Assembly: GCF_024105735.1 (NCBI RefSeq)
Contig: NZ_JAAAML010000001.1
Location: 1,869,809 to 1,933,808 of the forward strand
Length of the DNA: 64,000 nucleotides
Reading direction: 5' to 3'
Origin: Parahoeflea alexandrii
GTDB taxonomy: Bacteria > Pseudomonadota > Alphaproteobacteria > Rhizobiales > Rhizobiaceae
Part shown: positions 53,033 through 60,439 of the stretch, in pieces
How the letters are laid out: each line of letters opens with the position of its first letter
How positions within the stretch are numbered: the stretch's first letter is position 1
Position numbers and translations under genes: made by a program
Notes under the pieces: generated by a model
What the model was told of the DNA's origin: nothing
Database searches by the model: none
The model's input: the letters and a program-made list of their open reading frames with translations, nothing else

Positions 53033-54145
53033 ATGAACGACAAAAGCCGCCAGACAAGCCCGTTCGAAGATGTACCTGATGATGTTGCGGACTCCGCGCG
53101 GTGGCTCCGGCCGGACATGGTCGTCGAGGTGGAGTATGCCGAACTCACCGACCAGGGCATTCTCCGGCATGCCGTGTTCAAGGGTGTACGCGAGGACAAG
53201 GAGGGCAGAATGGTCAAACTGGAGAAGCAACCCGAAAATCCGGACAATACAACAACCGTTCTCGGTGTAATGATCAGCAACGCGGATCGCGTTGTCTTTC
53301 CCGATGCCGGCTGTACCAAGGGCGATATCGTCGGCTACTACGAAAAGGCATCGGACCGCATGCTCGGGCTGGCCGGGAGCAGGCCGGTTTCCCTGCTTCG
53401 TTGTCCGGACGGGCGGGACGGAGACTGTTTTTTTCAGAAGCATGCAGGCAAGGGATTTCCCGATGGCATCGATACGATGGATCTCAAGGAAAGTTCCGGC
53501 AAGACCGAGCCGTACATGGTGATCAACCGCCGGGCAGGTTTTGTGGCAGCCGCACAGATGGGCACCATCGAGTTTCACACCTGGGGATCGCGGAAAGACA
53601 TGCTGGAGAAGCCCGACCGGCTTGTGTTCGATCTTGATCCCGACGAGGGACTGAGCTTCTCGGATGTCAAGGAGGCAGCCGAGGCCATCCGCGCGCTGCT
53701 TGACCGGGTCGGTCTCGACTGCGTTCCGATGGTCACCGGGGGGAAGGGGGTTCACGTGATCGTTCCGCTACGCAGAACAGCAGGATGGGAAACCGTATCG
53801 GTTTTCTCCCGGACCGTGGCCAGTTACCTCGCATCAAAAGAGCCGGAGCGTTACGTCGCCACGATGTCGAAGGCGAAACGGAAGAACCGGATTTTCATCG
53901 ACTGGCTGCGCAACGACCGCGGTTCGACGGCGATCGCTCCCTATTCGGTTCGTGCCCGCAAAGGTGCCCCCGTTGCCATTCCAGTGTCATGGAAGGAACT
54001 GGCTGGGCTGGAAGCGGCCAACGTTTTCGATATGGGAGAGGCACTCAAGCGTTTCGACAAACCCTGTCCGCTGGACAGCATCCCGGCAAGGCAATCGATA
54101 TCGCTGGATGTGGTTGATAAGCTGGAGCACTTTATGGGAAGCTAG
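53033..54145 (+). CDS. ligD: Truncated LigD: end of the ligase OB-fold plus polymerase (POL) domain
   Basis: Frame of 370 residues. Residues about 1-75 are the end of a LigD ligase domain (RWLRPDMVVEVEYAELTDQG, LRHAVFKGVREDK). The same frame can be read back to about 52985 as VGFNDAHFGTLSALMND. The rest is a complete LigD primase-polymerase domain with VFDLDPDEG (metal aspartates), TGGKGVHVIVPL and the RNDRGSTAIAPYSVRARKGA block. The phosphoesterase module and the nucleotidyl-transferase lysine motif are missing, so it cannot ligate. ATG 53033 has no good ribosome site; expression would depend on read-through from the upstream unit. It may be a decaying gene or a lone polymerase. Confidence 0.85.
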   Translation: MNDKSRQTSPFEDVPDDVADSARWLRPDMVVEVEYAELTDQGILRHAVFKGVREDKEGRMVKLEKQPENPDNTTTVLGVMISNADRVVFPDAGCTKGDIVGYYEKASDRMLGLAGSRPVSLLRCPDGRDGDCFFQKHAGKGFPDGIDTMDLKESSGKTEPYMVINRRAGFVAAAQMGTIEFHTWGSRKDMLEKPDRLVFDLDPDEGLSFSDVKEAAEAIRALLDRVGLDCVPMVTGGKGVHVIVPLRRTAGWETVSVFSRTVASYLASKEPERYVATMSKAKRKNRIFIDWLRNDRGSTAIAPYSVRARKGAPVAIPVSWKELAGLEAANVFDMGEALKRFDKPCPLDSIPARQSISLDVVDKLEHFMGS

Positions 54146-54185
54146 TCCAGAGCCGGTAATAACATGATCAGTCTGAGCCCGGGCC

Positions 54186-54587
54186 TCAGACCGGATTACC
54201 AGCATGGCCGCCTGCGCCGTCGTGTGTGGGGGCAGGAAAGTGCACCAGTGCGAGCAGGAGTTCGGATAGCCTGTCATAGTCGACCGGCATGGGAAGACAG
54301 TCTTCGATACCTGCCCGGCGGGCCACGTCGGATGAATGGTCGTCGCCCAAAGCCACGACCGGAACCGACAGGCGGCGCAGTTCCAATGCAAAACGAAGAG
54401 AGAATTCTTTCAGCCGGTGGAAATCAAACACCGCCGCGTCAACCGCACCGGGGTGAAGGCAGTTGTGCGACTGTTCGCCTGGTTTCATAGGCTCGACCGA
54501 AAAGCCACGGCCTTCGAGTTCGGACAGCATGTCCACCATCAACATAGGTTCTTCTGCGACAACGAGAATTTTCGGATCTTTTTGCAT
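54186..54587 (-). CDS. Degenerate response-regulator receiver protein
   Basis: Single-domain receiver-like protein of 133 residues, without an output domain. The acidic pair at the first strand (VVAEEPML) and the phospho-acceptor Asp (VDAAVFDFH, about residue 58) remain. The conserved Thr/Ser after strand 4 is replaced (VVALGDD), and the lysine of the KP motif is methionine (CLPMPVD), so phosphorylation-driven switching is unlikely or altered. AGAGGGAGT lies 5-6 bases before the ATG at 54587. It is divergent from a small ribbon-helix-helix-like protein with a 217-base region between. Function unknown; a pseudo-receiver adaptor is one possibility. Confidence 0.8.
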   Translation of the reverse strand: MQKDPKILVVAEEPMLMVDMLSELEGRGFSVEPMKPGEQSHNCLHPGAVDAAVFDFHRLKEFSLRFALELRRLSVPVVALGDDHSSDVARRAGIEDCLPMPVDYDRLSELLLALVHFPAPTHDGAGGHAGNPV

Positions 54588-54804
54588 GCGTACTCCCTCT
54601 TTTCCGGCAGCAGATGCCGGCGCGGCAGGCCAGCGGCCGGATAAACGCCGTTTTCTATCCCAATAGATACGTGTTCCTGCGAAGGTATAAAGGCCACGGT
54701 TGCATCGGGAGTACACAGTGCACCTATGGCCAATTTGCCGCCGATTGCGTAAGATGCACCAGTTACTAACACCATGCGAAACCCGGCTTTACGGAATTCC
54801 TGCG

Positions 54805-55020
54805 ATGTACCGTGAAAGAAATGAACGCCTTCAGATCATGCTGTCGCCAGAGGAACTCTCGGCGATTGACGATTGGCGTTTCAAGTTGCGCATGCCCAGC
54901 CGGGCTTCCGCTGTGCGCGAGCTGTTGCGCCGCGGACTTCAGTCCGAAGGTGTGGAGATCGCCGAGATCAGCGATAAATCAAGCGATTTCGGGGTACTTG
55001 AAAAACGCAGCGACGAGTAA
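54805..55020 (+). CDS. Small ribbon-helix-helix-like protein
   Basis: Product of 71 residues. The N-terminal strand RNERLQIMLSPEELSAIDDWR and the helix PSRASAVRELLRRGLQSEG resemble the strand-helix-helix arrangement of CopG/Arc-type ribbon-helix-helix proteins, which bind DNA as dimers. It is close to a small conserved protein found in many Rhizobiales. I used ATG 54805; the open frame begins at 54700 but the extra residues are not RHH-like. It is divergent from the receiver-like gene and followed by the PAP2 gene. Its targets are unknown; the two divergent genes could share control, and it might regulate them. Confidence 0.72.
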   Translation: MYRERNERLQIMLSPEELSAIDDWRFKLRMPSRASAVRELLRRGLQSEGVEIAEISDKSSDFGVLEKRSDE

Positions 55021-55237
55021 AAGGCCGGTACGTCACCATGCGCGCCACCGAGCTGCAGTAGCAACTGGTTGATTGCTGTCCACTGTCTTTGCATCATTCG
55101 GCATATCGGATAATGTCCCGCGCGGTGAAGTCTGGCAAGCGTGTCCGGATGATTGGCCGAAATGGATTCCCCCGCATCGCCGCACACACTCCGATCCGGA
55201 AAGGCGAGGTTGCGCGGCTTTGAAAGAGTGTCTTGAT

Positions 55238-56068
55238 GTGAGCAGCGTGAAATTTACACAGGTGAAAGGGTTCACAAAAAGGATCTACACCCGCGCAGTC
55301 AACAATGTACGCTCGAATTTCGGTCTCGCCTTTCGCCGGCGCGCCCGCCGCAAACCCGGGCCTGTCATCTCGCCACTTCTGCTTTGGGAAGTGGTCCTGT
55401 TGTGCGTTTTGGGCGGACTGATCTCGATGGTCTGGCTCGACGCTGCGGTTGCTGCCAACAGGGGCAACTACCCCGAGATTGTCGTCTGGATCTCAAACCT
55501 GCTGACCCGCCTGGGCAAGTCGGACTGGATCCTGATCCCGACGGGTATAGCGCTGATTGCCTTCGCCCTGATCAACACCGAACTGCTGTCACGGCGCGGC
55601 AGGGTCCGGATGTTCCGCTGGATCGTCACACTCAGCTACATCTTCATCGGCGTTGGCCTGCCCTCACTGCTGGCCACCCTGATCAAGCGGGTCATCGGCC
55701 GCCCGCGGCCACGGCTGTTCGAAGAGCACGGGTTGTTCGATTTTCATCCTTTCGCCATCGATGCCAGCTTTGCCAGTTTCCCATCCGGGCATTCCACGAC
55801 CATCGGTGCGATGGCCATGGTGATGTCGCTGCTGGCGCCGCGTTTCCGCCACGTGTTTCTTGTGGTCGGCGTTCTGGTTGGTTTCAGCCGGGTCGGCGTG
55901 GGCGCCCATCACCCCAGCGATGTGATCGTCGGCCTGCTGTTTGGCGCCACCATGGCCTATGTGGTGGCAAAGCTGTTTGCAGCCCACGGGCTTCTGTTTC
56001 TCGACACACGAGCTAGCGTGCGGATCGGGGTTCGGCCCGCTTTTCGGTTGCGCCGGCATTTCGAATAG
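55238..56068 (+). CDS. PAP2-family membrane phosphatase, LpxE/LpxF-like
   Basis: Lipid phosphatase of about 276 residues with six predicted transmembrane helices. The full PAP2 active-site triad is present: KRVIGRPRP (K-x6-RP), FASFPSGHSTT (PSGH) and SRVGVGAHHPSDVI (SR-x5-H-x3-D). LpxE-type enzymes remove phosphate groups of lipid A, and the GT83 and GT2 neighbours favour that, but phosphatidylglycerophosphate or undecaprenyl-pyrophosphate phosphatase cannot be excluded. There is no good ATG near the start; GTG 55238 is chosen, with GTG 55247 and TTG 55073 as alternatives. The N-terminal 30 residues are basic. Confidence 0.78.
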   Translation: MSSVKFTQVKGFTKRIYTRAVNNVRSNFGLAFRRRARRKPGPVISPLLLWEVVLLCVLGGLISMVWLDAAVAANRGNYPEIVVWISNLLTRLGKSDWILIPTGIALIAFALINTELLSRRGRVRMFRWIVTLSYIFIGVGLPSLLATLIKRVIGRPRPRLFEEHGLFDFHPFAIDASFASFPSGHSTTIGAMAMVMSLLAPRFRHVFLVVGVLVGFSRVGVGAHHPSDVIVGLLFGATMAYVVAKLFAAHGLLFLDTRASVRIGVRPAFRLRRHFE

Positions 56069-56231
56069 GGCAAACCCGTCTCGGACGCGTTCAGGGATCC
56101 GGAAACCGGCAGCGTCCAGCGATCTTCCATAGGGGACCTGCACAACGCTTCTGCCCCTCTGGAAAGAGCCTAGACAGGCCCGATTGAGTGTTGCATCCGT
56201 CTGACGACGTTTTTTGGGAAGTGAGTGGTGA

Positions 56232-57917
56232 ATGAGCACAGCTGACACCAGCCGCAACGGGGGAACCGGTTCGGCGCTCCTAGTCTCCGTGGCCATTCTT
56301 GTCGCTCTTGCCGCGCTGATGCCGACAACAATGTTCTGGGACCGGGACGAGGCATTTTATGCGCGCACGGCAGTCGAGATGCTCGAAACCGGCAACTATC
56401 TGGTTCCCCACTTCAACGGAGACATCTTCGCCCACAAGCCACCGCTGATCTACTGGCTGATGGCAGGATCCATGGCGGTGTTCGGTGAAAACGAATTTGC
56501 TGCCCGTTTCATCTCAGCCCCGGCCACGGCCGCAACCGCCTTTCTGCTGTTTCTTATCGGCCGGCGGATGTTCGGCACAGCTGCCGGTTTCTGGGCCATG
56601 CTGCTCTACCCTTCATCGTTGCTGATAGCCTATCTCGGCGCGACCGCAATGTTGGACGCGACCCTGATCGCCTTCATCTGCCTGGCCATGTGGGCCTATA
56701 TCGAGGTCGTCTATGATGGCACACGGCCAAAGGCCATGGCCCTTGTGTTCGGCATCGCCATCGCGCTTTCAATGCTGACAAAGGGACCGGTGGGACCAGC
56801 CGTGGTGATCCCGGCGGTCGCCATTTCCTGGCTGCTGCTCGACACCACCCGAAGGCCAGCCTTCGGGACCATGGTGCTGTTTGCCCTCTCTTCAATCGGC
56901 GGCCTGGGGCTGTTTCTGCTGTGGGCGGTGCCGGCAAACATGATGAGTGGCGGCGAGCTCTACGAAGCAGGCGTCGGCATCCATATTGTCGGCCGCTTCC
57001 TGCAACCGATGGAAGGTCATGGCGGCTCCGGATTGCTGGGCTATATCGCCACGCTTCCGGTCTATATCCCGGTCATCCTGGTCGGCATCTCACCCTGGAT
57101 CATGCATCTTCCGGCTGCCGGGCGCGCTGCCTTTTCAGGCGCGCTCGGCAGCCGCGTTGATCGGATTGTCCTGCTGAGCTGGTTTGCTCCAGCCTTCGTC
57201 ATCTTCTCGCTCGCGGCCACCAAGCTTCCGCATTATGTCGCGCCGGTGTTTCCGGCACTTGCCCTCGCAGTGGCTGCCTTTCTGGTCCAGCCCGGTCCAA
57301 TGGGAAAGCAGGTTTGGCTTCGCATCGGGGCCTTGGCCTATCTCGTCTTCACCCTGACGCTGGCTGTGGCCGTCATCGGCTTTGGCGTGGTTGGGTTCGG
57401 AGGGCTGGGATGGGGTGCAACGGCACTCATCGGGGTTCTGATCGCCGGCTTCGCCGTGGTCATCTTCCGGCTGCAGTGGAAGGGAGAGTTCAAGGCGGCC
57501 ACGCGGCTCACTCTCGCCAGCGTGTTTCCGGTGTTGGCCGTTTTGCAATGGGTGGTCGTGCCGCAGGCGGAAACAGCGCTCAAGGTATCAAAACCACTGG
57601 CGGAGATCGTCAACGCCACGCGCGCAAGTCACAGCCCTGTCTATACCGTTACTTACCGTGAGCCGAGCCTGATTTTCTATGTCGGGCTTCCCCACGATGA
57701 AATCATCGACCTGCTGCCAGCGGATGAAGAAAGCCGGCGCAAGATCCTTTCGGGCCCGGGCGAAAAAATCGTCATTGCCCTTGCAAACCAGGTTGAGGCC
57801 ATTCAAAACCTGGTGGGCGAGGGCCGTCTGGAGGCGGTCGGTCGCGTTTCGGGGTACAACACCAATTCCGGCGGTCAATTCCAGACGGTTGTGGTGCTCA
57901 AGGTCAAGGCCCAATAG
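56232..57917 (+). CDS. GT83/ArnT-like membrane glycosyltransferase
   Basis: Membrane glycosyltransferase of 561 residues with about twelve hydrophobic helices. The first periplasmic loop WDRDEAFYARTAVEM carries the D-E pair needed by ArnT/PMT-type enzymes, followed by HFNGDIFAHKPPLIYWL, the family's substrate loop. Such proteins move a sugar from a polyprenyl phosphate carrier to lipid A or core sugars; in Rhizobium the related Rgt proteins add galacturonic acid. The next gene is an ArnC/RgtE-like synthase, fitting that scheme. A short periplasmic C-terminal domain (about 110 residues) is present. The sugar is inferred. Confidence 0.85.
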   Translation: MSTADTSRNGGTGSALLVSVAILVALAALMPTTMFWDRDEAFYARTAVEMLETGNYLVPHFNGDIFAHKPPLIYWLMAGSMAVFGENEFAARFISAPATAATAFLLFLIGRRMFGTAAGFWAMLLYPSSLLIAYLGATAMLDATLIAFICLAMWAYIEVVYDGTRPKAMALVFGIAIALSMLTKGPVGPAVVIPAVAISWLLLDTTRRPAFGTMVLFALSSIGGLGLFLLWAVPANMMSGGELYEAGVGIHIVGRFLQPMEGHGGSGLLGYIATLPVYIPVILVGISPWIMHLPAAGRAAFSGALGSRVDRIVLLSWFAPAFVIFSLAATKLPHYVAPVFPALALAVAAFLVQPGPMGKQVWLRIGALAYLVFTLTLAVAVIGFGVVGFGGLGWGATALIGVLIAGFAVVIFRLQWKGEFKAATRLTLASVFPVLAVLQWVVVPQAETALKVSKPLAEIVNATRASHSPVYTVTYREPSLIFYVGLPHDEIIDLLPADEESRRKILSGPGEKIVIALANQVEAIQNLVGEGRLEAVGRVSGYNTNSGGQFQTVVVLKVKAQ

Positions 57918-57946
57918 GACCATTAATCAGACAGGCGAAGGTTGAC

Positions 57947-58945
57947 ATGAAGCGTGTGACGCTTGCGGTTCCCGTTTACAATGAAGAAGAGGCGATCGGG
58001 CCGTTTCGCGCCGCGATCGAAGAGCTGCGCGACGAATTGGCCAGGCGTTTTGAAGGCGGCGTCCGGCTCGATGTACTGTTTGTCAATGATGGAAGCTCGG
58101 ATTCGACCGTCGAGCGGATCTTGAGCTGGCGTGAAGACACCACCGATGTGGCCCTTATCGACCTGACCCGGAATTTCGGTAAGGAAGCCGCCCTGACGGC
58201 CGCGCTCATCGAGGCGGAAGGTGACGCGGTGGTGCCGATCGATGTTGATCTGCAGGATCCGCCGGCGCTGATTGCCGACATGGTCGAACTCTGGCTCAAC
58301 GGTGCCGAACTGGTGCTTGCCCGGCGGACCGACCGAAGCGAGGACAGTCTTGCCAAACGCTCGACGGCGCGATGGTTCTACCGGCTTCACAACAGCCTTG
58401 CCAAAATCCAGCTTCCTGAAAATGTTGGTGATTTCCGGCTGATGGATCGCAGCGTCGTCGATGCGGTGAATGCGCTTCCCGAAAACCGGCGGTTCATGAA
58501 GGGCATTTTCGCCTGGGTCGGTTTCACTCCGGTCTTTGTCGATTACAAGCGTCCGGTACGCTCGGCGGGGAAATCGAGCTTTTCCTTCTGGAAACTCTGG
58601 CTGCTGGCGATCGAGAGCATCACCAGCTTCAGTGCGGTACCATTGATCATGTGGACATATATCGGCCTGATGATCTCGATGCTGTCGCTTGCCTATGCCT
58701 GCTTCATCGTCGCAAGAACATTCGTGTTCGGCGTCGATGTTCCGGGTTACGCGTCGCTGCTGACAGGCATTCTGTTTCTCGGCGGCATCCAGATCCTTGG
58801 CATTGGCGTTCTTGGAGAATATGTCTCGAGTATCTATTCCGAGGTCAAACGCCGCCCCACCTACCTGGTTCGCACCAGGCACGGCCTTTCGCCTGAAGGC
58901 AGTGAAACTGCAAAGACAATGAACAGCAAACAGCGCACGCGCTGA
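57947..58945 (+). CDS. GT2 polyprenyl-phosphate sugar synthase (ArnC/RgtE-like)
   Basis: Glycosyltransferase of 332 residues: a GT2 catalytic domain (AVPVYNEEEAIGPF, VNDGSSDST, PIDVDLQDPP with the DxD-type metal site, and FMKGIFAWVGF) followed by two transmembrane helices (about residues 230-300). This layout is that of enzymes that load a sugar onto undecaprenyl or dodecaprenyl phosphate, such as ArnC or RgtE. It would supply the carrier-linked sugar used by the GT83 protein immediately upstream (29-base gap). Which sugar (Ara4N, GalA or other) is not seen in the sequence. Confidence 0.88.
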   Translation: MKRVTLAVPVYNEEEAIGPFRAAIEELRDELARRFEGGVRLDVLFVNDGSSDSTVERILSWREDTTDVALIDLTRNFGKEAALTAALIEAEGDAVVPIDVDLQDPPALIADMVELWLNGAELVLARRTDRSEDSLAKRSTARWFYRLHNSLAKIQLPENVGDFRLMDRSVVDAVNALPENRRFMKGIFAWVGFTPVFVDYKRPVRSAGKSSFSFWKLWLLAIESITSFSAVPLIMWTYIGLMISMLSLAYACFIVARTFVFGVDVPGYASLLTGILFLGGIQILGIGVLGEYVSSIYSEVKRRPTYLVRTRHGLSPEGSETAKTMNSKQRTR

Positions 58946-59104
58946 CCGGCCGAACACGGTTTGAAGTCGCGGCGCATGGACCTGACATGGTCGGCCTGTC
59001 GTCGTCCGGCTTGGCTTCGCTGTATGCGGCGGAGGAGAGAGGACAAAGACCGAAGCCGTAGCCATCGCGTTTTGGGTTGGCGTGCGGCAAGACGCAGAAG
59101 GAAA

Positions 59105-59194
59105 TGGCGGAGGGGGTGGGATTCGAACCCACGGTACGGTCTCCCGCACGCCGGTTTTCAAGACCGGTGCCTTAAACCGCTCGGCCACCCCTCC
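59105..59194 (-). tRNA. tRNA-Ser (anticodon UGA)
   Basis: The reverse complement begins GGAGGGGTGGCCGAGCGG and ends in an encoded CCA. The acceptor arm GGAGGGG pairs with CCCCTCC. The anticodon loop CTTGAAA gives TGA. The long variable arm between GCGTGCGGGAGACC and the GGTTCGAATCC T-arm is typical of class II serine tRNA. Ninety bases including CCA. Confidence 0.97.
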
Positions 59195-59491
59195 AGGATA
59201 TTGACTTGATTTGCAGTCTGGAAGTGGCAGACGCCCGGTTTGCAGCGCTTGCTTCCAACTTGCCACCCAATATCTTCCGCCCGCGCTTCTACAGCCTTCC
59301 GCGAGCAGCAGTCAACGCCAATCCACCATACCGCCAGTTTTTGCCACCACCGTTCCCGAACCGGTGGCTGCGGTCTTTCTGCCTGCAGGATTCGGACGCT
59401 CGAGATGCCGTTATCGGCCGAGCGGGCCGGAGCACATCATCCAGCGCCCCAATCGCAGGCAAGACCCAAGTTTTCTTGCCGGATCCGCTGC
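59195..59491. other. Intergenic stretch upstream of tRNA-Ser
   Basis: About 300 bases without a supportable gene. Frames here lack conserved sequence and ribosome sites. It should contain the minus-strand promoter of the tRNA gene, but I cannot place its -35/-10 elements with confidence. Confidence 0.5.
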
Positions 59492-59725
59492 TCAGAGAGG
59501 TGGGCGCCGCGTCAATAGGCGCCAGGTTCCGGCGATCAACAGCGCCATTCCAATAAGGAAGGTCGGGGCGAGAAACCGCAGTGTTTCCCAGTCATCCCAG
59601 TTCAGCACAAACCCGCGGCAACCGGTCGGGTTCATTCCGCAGGCATAGGCATTGAAGAGGTAGAACAGCGCAAAGGTTGCCAGTAAAACCAGTGCACCTG
59701 AAACCAGCAGGAGGGTAGTCTTCAT
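59492..59725 (-). CDS. Small two-helix membrane protein
   Basis: Product of 77 residues. Helix 1 is TTLLLVSGALVLLATFALFYL (residues about 3-23; one residue beyond 20 is trimmed here as TLLLVSGALVLLATFALFYL). A short loop follows with two cysteines (YACGMNPTGCRGFVLNWDDW), then helix 2 (FLAPTFLIGMALLIAGTWRL). The ATG at 59725 is preceded by AGGAA; the frame is open to 59815. No known family is recognised. It is divergent from a small exported protein gene. The tRNA-Ser gene lies downstream on the same strand. Confidence 0.65.
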   Translation of the reverse strand: MKTTLLLVSGALVLLATFALFYLFNAYACGMNPTGCRGFVLNWDDWETLRFLAPTFLIGMALLIAGTWRLLTRRPPL

Positions 59726-59839
59726 GGGGGCACAGTTCCTTTCTGCACTGCAGGACGGCAACATTTTTTTCTCTTGAATGAAACCAATTGCGTATTTGAA
59801 GCGTACCACCTTCAACCGACATCCACACGGAGATCAAAC

Positions 59840-60235
59840 ATGCGCGGTAAGACCACACTTCTCGGCATTCTTTCGGCAGTCGCTGTATCGCTTGTTCCCG
59901 TTACGGCCCAGGCGGAACAGCTCGAGGGCAGCGAACTCAAGCAATTCGTTTCGGGCAAACGGGTTTATCTGGCAACACCCTTCGGCGGCGAATTCCCGCT
60001 GAACTACAAGCGTTCGGGCATTGTCACGGGCGACGGCACGGCGCTCGGCCTGGGCAAGTTCTTTGCTCCGAAAGAGAGTGGCAAATGGTGGGTGAGGGGT
60101 GAAAACCTGTGTCAGCAGTGGCCGACCTGGTATGACGGCAAGCCAAGCTGCTTCCGAATCAAGAAGACCGGAGAACGGTCACTCGACTGGGTTCGTGATG
60201 ACGGCCGCAGCGGCAGGGCGCGGGTCGAGGGTTGA
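59840..60235 (+). CDS. Small exported protein of unknown function
   Basis: Product of 131 residues with a Sec signal peptide (MRGKTTLLGILSAVAVSLVP, cleaved after AQA near residue 25). The mature part has a beta-rich look with many aromatic and charged residues (YLATPFGGEFPLNYKRSG, KWWVRGENLCQQWPTWYDG) and two cysteines (NLCQQW, PSCFRI) that could form one disulfide in the periplasm. This resembles several small rhizobial periplasmic proteins of DUF995-like size, but I cannot place it in a family. ATG 59840 follows ACGGAGA. It stands alone upstream of rlpA. Confidence 0.72.
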   Translation: MRGKTTLLGILSAVAVSLVPVTAQAEQLEGSELKQFVSGKRVYLATPFGGEFPLNYKRSGIVTGDGTALGLGKFFAPKESGKWWVRGENLCQQWPTWYDGKPSCFRIKKTGERSLDWVRDDGRSGRARVEG

Positions 60236-60439
60236 GCTTTACCCAAAATTCACCATATCCGCCGCTTTGACGGCCATCTCCGGGCAGGCAATCGCAATTT
60301 TGCCATCTTGCCCGGCGATCTAAACCTTCGATTAGCTTATCAAACGCATTGATCGAAGGGGACGGCTTTGCAGGGGACGAACTGCCTGGCCATATTGGCG
60401 GCCGCCAGAGTATCGGGTAGCGGTGTGGGACACACGGTG

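Noticed and set aside
59783-59811. GAAAC-N17-CGTA before the small exported protein as a stress promoter
   Set aside because: Mismatches in both elements make it indistinguishable from chance.
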